Assembly (NCBI RefSeq): GCF_002934625.1
Contig: NZ_PTJD01000005.1
Location: forward strand, 186,001-250,000
Length of the DNA stretch: 64,000 bases
Origin: Kineococcus xinjiangensis
GTDB taxonomy: Bacteria > Actinomycetota > Actinomycetes > Actinomycetales > Kineococcaceae
Direction of reading: 5' to 3'
Position numbers and translations under genes: made by a program. Under the pieces are notes generated by a model, which saw only the letters and a program-made list of their open reading frames with translations, did no database searches and was not told where the DNA came from. Below are positions 26,105 to 36,914 of this stretch, piece by piece (positions within the stretch are counted from its first letter, which is position 1; every line of letters begins with the position of its first letter).

Positions 26105-26441
26105 ACTCGGGGCAGTCCCCGGGGTGAGGGGGCGGCGTTCCTGCCTCCCGTGCGCCGAGAGAATCAACTACTACGGTCTGCAGGTTGCCGAGTGGAGGGC
26201 CAGGCGAAGGGTGTGGAGCACAAGTCGCGACTGTGACCGGAACCGCGCGACTCGATCTCGACACCGCTACTGACAGAGCCTCATTGCGGACGGCCTCGTT
26301 CGTCGCCCCCCGGCAGGGATGGCCGGCAATGTGGGTGAGCGCTCATGCAACCGATGAGTTCTCACGGACCGTAGGGCCGCTCGCATAGCTCTAGGATCGG
26401 CCGGCCGGATCAACGGCGACTCCAGACCGAATTGGGAGACC
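26105..26441. other. Intergenic stretch before the secreted histidine-rich gene
   Basis: No gene is seen. It is less GC-rich than its surroundings. TAGGAT at 26392-26397 is a possible -10 box about 45 nt before ATG 26442, without a clear -35. The rest may be remains of the IS630 element. Confidence 0.4.
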
Positions 26442-28556
26442 ATGAAGAAGAGATCTACTGCATTGCTCGCCGTCATACCCCTGGTGGGTGGTGTGCTCGT
26501 CGCTTCCGCGCCGGCATCGGCCTCCGTGCCGGCATCGATCTCCACGTCGACGTCTGCGCTGGCTTCGGCGGGGACCACGTGGAACCTCGTCACGCCGGCT
26601 GGCGCGGGCAGCGCCGACGACTCGTACTTCCCGCTGGCCACCGCGTTCGATGCTCAACCACAACTCGACGCGACGGGAATGCCCTCCGGCGGCACCGGTG
26701 GTCAGGACGCTCCGAGCTACTCCTCGCGCGTCGGGTACATCGACTTCGGCGCCAACTGGTCCTCGGTCAAGATCGCGGCGACCTGGACGAGGTACCGCAC
26801 CTGGAGCTCCGGTGACCAGACTCCGTTCGCGGCCCTGTGGTGGGACGACGACAAGGACTCGGTCAACGAAGCCGGCCTGAACGAGACGTCGCTCAACTTC
26901 AACACCGCAAAGGGCCTCTCGACCGGAGGGAGCACCGAGCCGTGGATCCGTGACGTCGATCGCAGCGCGAACCCGGTCACGCCACGCGGGCGCTACCTCA
27001 TGCTGCGCAGCGCCACGGCGATGGCGAACCGGGCCAAGGAGTTCGCGATCGTCGCCGCCCCCGCATGCCAGCAGGGCGCCATCGTCAACGGACTGGTGCG
27101 TCAGTGCATCGACTTCCCGAGCGGTGTGCGCATCAAGGACGTCCCCGACGTCCAGGACAGCTTCGGCACGGCCGCCCCGCCCACCGGGACGACGTTCGCG
27201 GACACCTACACCCCCGGGTCGGGTGAGTGCTCGACGGCCACCCACGACCGGTACTGGACGCGCGGCTCGGACGGACACGTCTACCGCAGCTGGCACCCGG
27301 TGCGCACCACCGAGGTGGGCACGGGACGCGCCTGCAGCTTCGGCCACGAGCACGGCGACGACCCGCGCACGTCGCCGCTGTACGAGTGGTCCGGTGGCGT
27401 GCCGTTCGGCATCGCGAACCACTCCTCCGTGCATGCCGGCAACCACCGGCACGAGGACCACGTCGGGCACAAGGTCTTCGTGCAGAACGACTGGGAAGGC
27501 GTCATCGGCAACCCCCCGGACGCCGCGGCCATCACGCCCACCGGGTTCCGTTGCCACTGGCTCTCGAAGGTCCACATGGGCACCCACTCCGGGGACGCCA
27601 TCGGCAACAACGAGCACGAGTACCACAACAACGTCATGTGCGACGACGGCGCGCAGCGGCACTCGAAGACGGGCTGGGAGTCCTACGCCGGCCGCAACAA
27701 CCACACCGAGGCGTCGGTGAAGGTGCTGTCCGTCTGGGGTCGGCCCGGTTGGGTCAAGGCCTGCGACCTGAGCACGCAGACGCAGGTTCCTGGAGTGGGA
27801 CGTGAGATCCCTGAGGGTGCCGACACCAACCGTCAGATCAAGTGCGCGACGTCGAACGCGGGCTGGATGTGGGCGGCCCGCCCGACGGCCACGGTCAGCG
27901 AAACCGGGCACACCGATCACGTCGGGGCCGGCATCAATGAGCTGTGGAAGCCGTGGGCCCAAGTGGTGACACGAGGACAGCAGAGGATCTTCCTCTCCTC
28001 CGCCTACTACAGCGTGCTCAACCCTGCTCGTCTCTACAACGACGGCAGCATGATTCCCCAGCGTGACGTGGACGGTGACGGCAAGGTCGACAACTGGATC
28101 CCCACGCTGGAGGCCTGCCTCGCCAACCCGGACAAGACCGCGTGCAAGAACCTCCCCACATTCCCCTCGGATGTGCCGCGCGACAAGTGGTGGAAGCACC
28201 CGCTGAGCCCGTTCAACGGCACGGTGCGGGCAGTCCACCCGAAGGGCATCCGCGTGCACACCGAGTCCGGCAAGGCGTGGTTCTGCACGGACTACACCGG
28301 CCAGGAGACGTCGGCCGACCCCACCGTGTCGACGAACGGGACCCGGACCTGCCCGAGCGGACAGCTCCTGCAGTACATCGCTCCCACCCGGAATCTCTGG
28401 GTGATCAAGGAGAACACGTCCTGGGGCCCCAACCGCGCGGTCGGTGTCATCCAGGGTTCGGGTGTCAACGCGCGGGACAACGGCACGCGCGGGTCGGGCC
28501 AAACCCATGAGTGGGTTCGCTTCTACCCCGACGCCAGTATCCACGCGCCCAACTGA
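26442..28556 (+). CDS. Large secreted histidine-rich protein of unknown function
   Basis: Encodes 704 aa. A Sec signal peptide (KKRSTALLAVIPLVGG, cleavage near ASA about residue 28) precedes a soluble extracellular protein with no other membrane segment. The middle holds metal-ligand-like clusters: FGHEHGDDP (300-308), HAGNHRHEDHVGH (about 330-342) and a THSGD...NNEHEYHNN stretch (about 380-397), with paired cysteines nearby. DVDGDGKVDN (542-551) has the form of an EF-hand calcium loop. The ATG follows GGGAGA. Codon use is looser than in the neighbours and decayed transposases lie on both sides, so lateral gain is likely. I recognise no named domain; a metal-dependent extracellular enzyme or binding protein is a guess. 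A good terminator follows. Confidence 0.85.
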   Translation: MKKRSTALLAVIPLVGGVLVASAPASASVPASISTSTSALASAGTTWNLVTPAGAGSADDSYFPLATAFDAQPQLDATGMPSGGTGGQDAPSYSSRVGYIDFGANWSSVKIAATWTRYRTWSSGDQTPFAALWWDDDKDSVNEAGLNETSLNFNTAKGLSTGGSTEPWIRDVDRSANPVTPRGRYLMLRSATAMANRAKEFAIVAAPACQQGAIVNGLVRQCIDFPSGVRIKDVPDVQDSFGTAAPPTGTTFADTYTPGSGECSTATHDRYWTRGSDGHVYRSWHPVRTTEVGTGRACSFGHEHGDDPRTSPLYEWSGGVPFGIANHSSVHAGNHRHEDHVGHKVFVQNDWEGVIGNPPDAAAITPTGFRCHWLSKVHMGTHSGDAIGNNEHEYHNNVMCDDGAQRHSKTGWESYAGRNNHTEASVKVLSVWGRPGWVKACDLSTQTQVPGVGREIPEGADTNRQIKCATSNAGWMWAARPTATVSETGHTDHVGAGINELWKPWAQVVTRGQQRIFLSSAYYSVLNPARLYNDGSMIPQRDVDGDGKVDNWIPTLEACLANPDKTACKNLPTFPSDVPRDKWWKHPLSPFNGTVRAVHPKGIRVHTESGKAWFCTDYTGQETSADPTVSTNGTRTCPSGQLLQYIAPTRNLWVIKENTSWGPNRAVGVIQGSGVNARDNGTRGSGQTHEWVRFYPDASIHAPN

Positions 28557-28568
28557 CGCGATCATCAG

Positions 28569-28602
28569 CTGTGGGGTCCCCGGTCAACCGGGGGCCCCGC
28601 AG
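28569..28602 (+). terminator. Terminator of the secreted histidine-rich gene
   Basis: A 15-bp stem (28569-28583 with 28588-28602, two wobbles) around TCAA, 12 nt after the stop. Confidence 0.85.
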
Positions 28603-29011
28603 TGCGTCCACCCCGTCGAGCGGCGCCAGGGAAGCCTCACCGGCGTCCAGGACACAGACCGCACAACGAAGTGATCCAGGGGACCGACGGCGTGGTCAGC
28701 AAGGTCATCGAGGCCATCGCCAACGCAGCCCCCTGTCCCCTCCCAGTACCGCACGCTCGTGACGAGATTGCGGGTGCTCCTGCACGCCCGGTCGGTGGCG
28801 ACCGCCGGGGTCTTCGTCCACATCGCCGAGCGCTTCTGCAGATCGCGGCTACCCCGTGCGTCAGGCTGGCGTGAGACACCTCGGGTAGTTCTTCTTCCCA
28901 CCAGCACGGGGCGGGACAAGGGTTGATCACGATGACGATGGCGAGTGCGGACCTGCCCGCTCAGCGCGGGGCCACGGTCGATGATGGGGGGTGGGCCCGA
29001 GAGCTGGGCCG
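28603..29011. other. No recognisable gene
   Basis: Open frames on both strands are short and translate to Arg/Pro/Ala-rich sequence without a family match I can see. It probably consists of degraded mobile-element or gene remains. Confidence 0.4.
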
Positions 29012-29350
29012 CCTACGCCGCGGACGTTCACCGTGGAGCACAAGGCCGCGATCTTCGCCGAGTACGACGCCGCACCGCGGGTGAGAAGGGCGTGGTCCTG
29101 CGGCGGGAGGGGTTGTCTCCTCCCACGTGATCGAGTGGCGCAAGGCCCGCGACGTCGTCGCAGCTGAAGGACTCGCGCCGGCTGCTCGCCCGCGGCGCAG
29201 AGCTCGAGACGCTGAGATCGAGCGGCTACGGGCGCGGGCGGAGCGGGCGGAGGCGGAACTGGCCCGCACCCAGACGGCGTGGGGGAAGCGCACGCGCTCC
29301 TGGAGAAGCTCCCCGAGAGCACGGGCGCACCCGAGCCACCGAAGCAGTGA
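29012..29350 (+). pseudogene. Decayed IS3-family orfA (transposase N-terminal part)
   Basis: Across three frames the pieces read RRTFTVEHKAAIFAEYDAAP, then GEKGVVLRREGL, then HVIEWRKARD with the leucine-zipper-like EIERLRARAERAEAELARTQ, and finally GEAHALLEKLPESTGAPEPP before a stop at 29350. This is the order of an IS3-type orfA with at least three frameshifts, so no functional protein can be made. Confidence 0.75.
29307..29322. repeat. 16-bp direct repeat, copy 1
   Basis: AGCTCCCCGAGAGCAC, identical to 30327-30342. This copy lies in the 3' part of the orfA remnant; the other lies just after the orfB remnant, 1,020 bp away. Confidence 0.7.
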
Positions 29351-30328
29351 TCGCCCCCGCAGTCGCGGGACTGGTGGCGGTGACCTCGCTGCAGCGGGCG
29401 TGCGTCCTGCCGGGGCCGACCCGGGCCACCTACTACCGCCGCCAACGACCACAGGCTCCCCCTGCGCCGCTGCCGTCGCGGCCACAGCAGTGGTCGGTGC
29501 CGTCCAACGCGCTCGCCGCCGCTGAGCGGCAGGCGGTGCTTGCGGTGCTGACGAGCGAGCGGTTCGCGGGCAAGTCGGTGGCCCAGTGCTGGGCGACGCC
29601 GCTGGATGAGGGGGTCTGCCTCTGTTCGATGTCCACCAGGCACCGCATCCTGCGCAGTTCCGGGGCTGGCGGTGGGGAACGGCGCCGGCAAGCCAGTCAC
29701 CCGCCCCGAACCTGCCCGGAACTGCGCGCATCAGTCCCGATCCAGGTGTGGTCCTGGGACATCACCAAGCTGAGAAGCCGCCGGCGGGGCGTCTACTTCG
29801 ACCCCTGCGTCATCCTCGACATCTGCAGTCGTCACGTCGTCGGCTGGACCCTCGCGCCCACCGAGGACTCCCGGCCCGCGCCCGAGATGATTTCGCAGGC
29901 GGTCGCCGTCCACGGTGTTCCGACCACCCTGCACGCCGACCGCGGGGCCTCGATGACTGGAGGCGCCTCCCACGCAGCGGGGGACGAGGCCCGTCGCCCA
30001 GTTGCTGGTCGATCTGGGGGTCGCCCGGTCGCATTGCCGCCTGCGCGTCCCCAACGACAACCCCTGCTCCGAGGCGGCGTTCGAGACCCTCGTGCACGCC
30101 TCCGTCTTCCCCGAGCGGTTCGGGTCTCCGGCCGATGCGAGGGCGTTCTGCGAGGCGTTCTCCGGCCACCGCCATCCCCAGCCCCCGCGCCTGGCCGAGC
30201 AGGCATGGATCAACCCACCCCTGACAGCGGCCGCCCTGCAGACCGCCCGGCGCGATCTCGTCTCGCTCTGCTTGAGACGTTCCGTCGGGGCCGGGCCCCG
30301 CGACGTGTCCCTGTCGTGCACGCGGTAG
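29347..30328 (+). pseudogene. Decayed IS3-family orfB (DDE transposase)
   Basis: The first part reads PAVAGLVAVTSLQRACVLPG with TRATYYRRQRP, then the integrase core with the first Asp in VWSWDITKL and the second in LHADRGASM. A small insertion or frameshift near 29960-29990 moves the rest to another frame, where VAQLLVDLGVARSHCRLRVPN and NDNPCSEAAFETL give the catalytic Glu. The end (FPERFGSPADARAFCEAFSGH, then AWINPP) is rearranged. All three DDE residues survive, but not in one frame. Confidence 0.78.
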
Positions 30329-30342
30329 CTCCCCGAGAGCAC
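30327..30342. repeat. 16-bp direct repeat, copy 2
   Basis: AGCTCCCCGAGAGCAC, identical to 29307-29322. Its presence after the orfB remnant suggests a rearranged or second copy of the orfA 3' end. Confidence 0.7.
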
Positions 30343-30927
30343 CGAGGCGAGGCGCGATTCCAGCTGCACCCGTCCCTTCGTGACCGACAGGCGGTGCATG
30401 CAGGTGCCGGAGCCGCTTCCTCCCGGGGAACCCGCACCGGTACCTGCGGGTCACCCGGGCGGTGGCCGAGACGGAACCCGTGCGCTGGGTCCGTCTGCCT
30501 GGACCTCCGCCCCAGCGCTGGGGACGGGCCCAGCGGGGCACAAGGGCCGTGGACGCCGGGACCGGTCGGCGGAAACCGGCGCTCCGCCGGCAGAACAGGC
30601 GTATGTTGGAGGCAGTCTCATCGTGGGGCGAAGCCCCTCCGCTCGCGGAGGGAGACGGGCGTCCTCATGAGATCGACCAGGGCCCGGCAGGACTCCGCCG
30701 CGGCCGGGCAGTGCCCGAACCCCGGCGGCAGAGCCGGACGGTCATGGGTGGCCCTCCTCCCCGGCGCGCTCGGCGGCCTCGCCGTCCTCACCCCCGGCTC
30801 GGTGCGCATCGTGCAGTCGCGCCGGGCGGCACGTCGACCGGTCGCTCGCTGACCACACGGCACCACGTGGGGGCCGGGGACCCGGCTCGCACCTCGGCGG
30901 ACGAGCGAAGCGGAAGAGGCGTGCACG
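30343..30927. other. No recognisable gene; two small hairpins
   Basis: No family match was seen on either strand. GGGGC-GAA-GCCCC (30625-30637) and CCTCCGC-TC-GCGGAGG (30636-30651) form overlapping stem-loops that may be terminator or element-end remains. Confidence 0.35.
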
Positions 30928-31329
30928 ATGGAGATCCACGGCAACGACGAGCAGGGGACGTGCGTCCTCACCGTGAACGGCCCGGTGGGCAGCACGCACA
31001 CCCACCGGTTGCAGACGGCGCTGATCGAGGAACTGGGGCGCGGCGGCGGGCACGACCTCATCCTCGACATGCGGCAGGTCACGTCCCTCGACGACGCCGC
31101 GCTGGCTGCCCTGACGACCGGGCGGCAGCGGGCGAAGTTCCTCCACCGCAGGATCGTGGTCGTCGACGGCGACGACGGTGCGACGACGAGGGCGCTGCGT
31201 CGCAGCGGGCACATCTTCCGCTTCCCCGTCTACGCAGACGCCGACGCCGCCGGAGCCGCCCTCACAGCCGACCGCTCCGCGGTCGCGGCGCGCAACGCCA
31301 CGCGTCCCGCGGGTGTGCGGGCGGGGTGA
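30928..31329 (+). CDS. STAS-domain protein (anti-sigma factor antagonist-like)
   Basis: Encodes 133 aa. One STAS fold covers about residues 8-110: TCVLTVNGPVGSTHTHRL, then LILDMRQVTSLDDAALAAL, where SpoIIAA-type proteins carry the phosphorylatable Ser in a D-S-SG context. Here the residues are SLDDAAL, so the usual Ser is not in the standard place (acidic Asp instead). It may be a non-phosphorylated or constitutively active type. The ATG follows GAAGAGG. No kinase or sigma factor gene is adjacent. Confidence 0.75.
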   Translation: MEIHGNDEQGTCVLTVNGPVGSTHTHRLQTALIEELGRGGGHDLILDMRQVTSLDDAALAALTTGRQRAKFLHRRIVVVDGDDGATTRALRRSGHIFRFPVYADADAAGAALTADRSAVAARNATRPAGVRAG

Positions 31330-31486
31330 CTCCCGGGGGATCGCTGACGCACCGGGGCGCTCGCAGGGGCGAGGACCGGGCCGGCACGCCACCTGCGGGT
31401 CGCTGCCGGGGACCACGTGCACGCGTCGGACCGGCCGCGGCCGGCGGCCTCCGGCACGACCAGACCACCACTCCAGGAGGAACACC

Positions 31487-31942
31487 TTGACCCGCACCAC
31501 GGACGACGCCGCACTGGAAGTTCTCAGCGCCGAGGAGTGCTACCGGCTGCTCGCCACCCAGCAGCTCGGGCGGCTGGGCCTCATCAGCAACGGCAACCAG
31601 ATCATCATGCCGGTCAACTACGGCCTCGACGGGCCGGTCGTCGTCGTGCGGCTCGGCCAGGGGTCGGTCCTGCGTGCCGCCGACCACGCCAACGTCGCCT
31701 TCGAGGTCGACTCCATCGACCCCGCGACCCACAGCGGCTGGAGCGTCCTGGTGCGCGGCCTGGCCGAGGAGGTGGGCGACCGGCACGAGCGGGGACTGGC
31801 GCAGCGCACCCGCGACACCGCCGTCGAGTCCTGGGCGCCGGGGGAACGCGGGCACTGGTTGCGCGTCATCCCGCAGGCCATCTCCGGGCGCCGCATCGTG
31901 GCCGGGGTGCCGGTGGACCTCCTCGTGGACCTGGGGTCCTGA
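31487..31942 (+). CDS. Pyridoxamine 5'-phosphate oxidase-like flavin-binding protein
   Basis: Encodes 151 aa from a TTG at 31487 with AGGAGG (31475-31480) and 6-nt spacing, a strong reason for this rare start. The sequence LEVLSAEECYRLLATQQLGRLGLISN, PVNYGLDG and VAFEVDSIDPATHSGWSVLVRGLAEEV is typical of the Pyridox_ox_2 / NimA-like split-barrel family, small proteins binding FMN, F420 or heme. The substrate is unknown. Confidence 0.82.
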   Translation: MTRTTDDAALEVLSAEECYRLLATQQLGRLGLISNGNQIIMPVNYGLDGPVVVVRLGQGSVLRAADHANVAFEVDSIDPATHSGWSVLVRGLAEEVGDRHERGLAQRTRDTAVESWAPGERGHWLRVIPQAISGRRIVAGVPVDLLVDLGS

Positions 31943-31972
31943 CCGGGGTCCGCTGGCGCGGCACCCGTCGCG

Positions 31973-32545
31973 CTACGAGGCGGTGCGCTCCGCGGCCGCG
32001 GGGTGAGCGGGCGCGGGGAGCGGCGGCACCGGCGAGACAGCGCCCGTGGCGGTGAGGTGCTCGAGCAGCCGCTCGCTGATCTCGCGCAGGTGCGCGACCT
32101 GCTCCACGTCGAGCTGGTCGAAGAGGTTGCCGCGAACCGCCTCGACGTGGCCGGGGGCGGCGGACTCCAGCGCGGCGAAGCCCTCCTCGGTGAGCACGGC
32201 GATCAGGCCGCGCCCATCGGTGGGGCAGCTCTCCCGCCGCACCCACCCCCGCTCCTCCAGCCGGGCCACCGCGTGGGAGACCCGGGAGCGCGAGGACAGG
32301 GAGCTGGCGGCGAGGTCGCTCATCCGCAGCGAGCGGTCCGGCGCCTCGGACAGGCGCACCAGCATCTCGTAGTAGGTGTGCACGATGCCCGCCTCGTGCT
32401 GGAGCTGCCGGTCGAGGCGGTCCATGAGGAGCTGGGTGGCGGAGAGGAAGGCGCGCCACGTCTGCTGCTCCTCCAGGTCCAGCCAGCGGGGCTCCGCCGC
32501 CGTGGCCGAGGAGGTGTCCGGAATCGTGGCCGTGGCGTCGCTCAT
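31973..32545 (-). CDS. MarR-family transcriptional regulator
   Basis: Encodes 190 aa from the ATG at 32545. The winged-helix core (about residues 40-140) reads YYEMLVRLSEAPDRSLRMSDLAASSLSSRSRVSHAVARLEERGWVRR in pieces, as in MarR repressors; Ala/Pro-rich ends flank it. An ATG at 32572 would lengthen it by nine residues, but TATCAT lies 7 nt before ATG 32545 on the minus strand and would start transcription there. A 15-bp palindrome over the start is a likely self-control site. It is convergent with the flavin-binding gene. Confidence 0.87.
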   Translation of the reverse strand: MSDATATIPDTSSATAAEPRWLDLEEQQTWRAFLSATQLLMDRLDRQLQHEAGIVHTYYEMLVRLSEAPDRSLRMSDLAASSLSSRSRVSHAVARLEERGWVRRESCPTDGRGLIAVLTEEGFAALESAAPGHVEAVRGNLFDQLDVEQVAHLREISERLLEHLTATGAVSPVPPLPAPAHPAAAERTAS

Positions 32546-32558
32546 GGTCACCATGATA
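32542..32558 (-). promoter_or_regulatory. MarR gene -10 box with overlapping palindrome
   Basis: TCATGGT-N-ACCATGA (32542-32556) is a perfect 7-bp inverted repeat that overlaps the ATG and the minus-strand TATCAT box (32558-32553), as expected for an autorepressor site. Confidence 0.55.
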
Positions 32559-32624
32559 CGCAGCGCCTTCAACTATTCGCAGGCGCCTCGCCCCGGCCGA
32601 CCCGATCGGCGCAGGAGAGCCCTC

Positions 32625-33275
32625 TCACCAGCCGCGCGCCCGCCACTGCGGCAGGTGCGCACGCTCGGCGCCGAGCGTGGTCGGCTCCCCGTGCCCGGGG
32701 CGGACGGCCGTCCCGTCGCCGAGGCGGGCGAAGACCCGTTCCTCCAGGTCGTCCATCAGCGAGGTGAACGCCTCGGGGGAGCGGGTCTTGCCCGGTCCGC
32801 CCGGGAACAGGCTGTCGCCGGTGAAGAGCTGGGGCGCGGCGCCGGCCGGTTCCAGCAGGAGCGCCACCGACCCCGGGGTGTGGCCGCGCAGGTGGAGCAC
32901 CTCCAGGCGGAGGTCGCCCACACGCACCTCGTCGCCGTGGCGCAGCAGCCGGTCCGGCGGCACGGGCAGGTCGCCCGCGTCCTCGGCGCCGGCGGCGGTG
33001 GGAGCGCCGGTGGCGGCGACCACGTCGGGCAGGGCGCGGTGGTGGTCCCAGTGCCCGTGGGTGGTCACCACCGCGGCCAGCCGCGCCGACTCGACCCGGG
33101 CCAGGGCGCGGAGCAGGGCGGGGGCGTCGGCGGCGGCGTCGACGAGCAGCGTCTCCCCGGTGCCGGTGCAGGTCACGAGGTAGCAGGCGTTGTCCATCTC
33201 GGAGACGCGGACCGTGCGGACCTCGGCGCCGGGCAGGCGCAGCACCGCCTCGCCGGCGGCATCGGGATCGACCAT
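32625..33275 (-). CDS. Metallo-beta-lactamase-fold hydrolase (glyoxalase II-like)
   Basis: Encodes 216 aa. Metal motif THGHWDHH (H-x-H-x-D-H), later HLRGHTPGSVAL, FTGDSLFPGGPGKT and a final GHGEPTTLG supply the expected ligands of the MBL superfamily. The arrangement is that of small glyoxalase II-type hydrolases. The substrate is not known. ATG 33275 has a minus-strand TAGCGT (33287-33282) 6 nt upstream, so it is leaderless. It is divergent from uvrA. Confidence 0.87.
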   Translation of the reverse strand: MVDPDAAGEAVLRLPGAEVRTVRVSEMDNACYLVTCTGTGETLLVDAAADAPALLRALARVESARLAAVVTTHGHWDHHRALPDVVAATGAPTAAGAEDAGDLPVPPDRLLRHGDEVRVGDLRLEVLHLRGHTPGSVALLLEPAGAAPQLFTGDSLFPGGPGKTRSPEAFTSLMDDLEERVFARLGDGTAVRPGHGEPTTLGAERAHLPQWRARGW

Positions 33276-33281
33276 CCCGGC

Positions 33282-33287
33282 ACGCTA
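33282..33287 (-). promoter_or_regulatory. Leaderless -10 box of the MBL-fold gene
   Basis: Minus-strand TAGCGT, 6 nt before ATG 33275. Confidence 0.55.
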
Positions 33288-33338
33288 GCGCGGGGCGGGG
33301 CGCTCCGGCTCGGGCGCACCCGCTGTCGGCGGAGGTTC

Positions 33339-33361
33339 GTGTCGGAGGCGGCGCCTAGCAT
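33339..33361 (+). promoter_or_regulatory. RecA-NDp/PafBC-like promoter of uvrA
   Basis: GTGTCGGAG (33339-33347), 8 nt, TAGCAT (33356-33361), 6 nt, GTG 33368. It matches at 7 of 9 upstream positions with exact spacing. Confidence 0.7.
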
Positions 33362-33367
33362 GGCGGG

Positions 33368-36292
<2,925 letters not shown>

Positions 36293-36386
36293 GGGCCGCC
36301 GCGTTCACGGGGTCGACGCCCAGCCGTCCGGTCCCGTACCCCCGCATGCAAGACGACCGTCCCCCCGCGCGAGGAGAGTGACGCAG

Positions 36387-36593
36387 ATGGAGCCCCTGAT
36401 CGTGCAGAGACTGCGCGACGCCGCGGAGGACCGCCGTGTCGACCCCGACCGCACGGCGGACGTCACCCTGCACCTGATCGGTGGGCGGTCCCTGACCGGC
36501 AGCGTGCTCGCGGTGGAGGACGGCGCCGCCTACCTCGACCTGACGGGCGTGCCCACCGTCGTGGACCTGACGACGATCGTCGCCGCCGACTGA
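36387..36593 (+). CDS. Small conserved-looking protein, possibly Sm-like
   Basis: Encodes 68 aa. The beta-rich run VTLHLIGGRSLTGSVLAVEDG and AYLDLTGVPTVVDLTTI has the alternation of an Sm/Hfq-like barrel (a G-x-L-x-G-x-V strand, then an acidic turn), but it is too short to be sure. ATG 36387 has GAGGAG at 36371, about 10 nt spacing. It lies 94 nt downstream of uvrA and may be co-transcribed. Confidence 0.6.
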   Translation: MEPLIVQRLRDAAEDRRVDPDRTADVTLHLIGGRSLTGSVLAVEDGAAYLDLTGVPTVVDLTTIVAAD

Positions 36594-36650
36594 GGTCGCC
36601 GCGCGCACTCGCGTCACGGGCGATGACGCTGCGTCGGGGCCGCTGTCCCG

Positions 36651-36872
36651 ATGGGGCGACGCCGGAGGGCCGCCCGGGTGAGGCGGCCCGCGCGCCCTGC
36701 CGTGGCGAAGCGGCAGGTGCAGGGCGACCCGCAGCCCGACGCGTCCCTGGTGGTCGAGCACGGCGACACCGCCACCGTTCCCGGTGCCGCGCTCACGGCG
36801 GACGGGAGGGCCGCGGCGGGGGAGCTGCACCCGGTCCGACGGGACGGCCGGTGGTTCATCGCCGCCGCCTGA
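36651..36872 (+). CDS. Short hypothetical protein or gene fragment
   Basis: Encodes 73 aa. The C-terminal half (VVEHGDTATVPGAALTADG, then HPVRRDGRWFIAA) resembles the last strands of an NTF2/SnoaL-like domain, while the N-terminus is Arg/Pro/Ala-rich filler. This suggests a 5'-truncated gene rather than a complete one. No ribosome-binding site is evident. Confidence 0.35.
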   Translation: MGRRRRAARVRRPARPAVAKRQVQGDPQPDASLVVEHGDTATVPGAALTADGRAAAGELHPVRRDGRWFIAAA

Positions 36873-36881
36873 GTCCCTCGG

Positions 36882-36906
36882 CTCCCGGCGGTCCCCGCGC
36901 CGGGAG
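36882..36906. terminator. Small hairpin between convergent genes
   Basis: CTCCCGGC (36882-36889) and GCCGGGAG (36899-36906), just after the short ORF and just after the NAD-kinase-like stop on the other strand; it could serve both. Confidence 0.5.
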
Positions 36907-36914
36907 GCCGGGGG

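Noticed and set aside
24406-31000. Defence or CRISPR system in the accessory stretch
   Set aside because: No spaced repeats, cas genes, nucleases or toxin-antitoxin pairs were seen; only IS remains and the secreted protein.
30462-31490. 342-codon plus-strand frame over the gap and the STAS gene
   Set aside because: Arg/Pro-rich filler that overlaps the well supported STAS gene in another frame.
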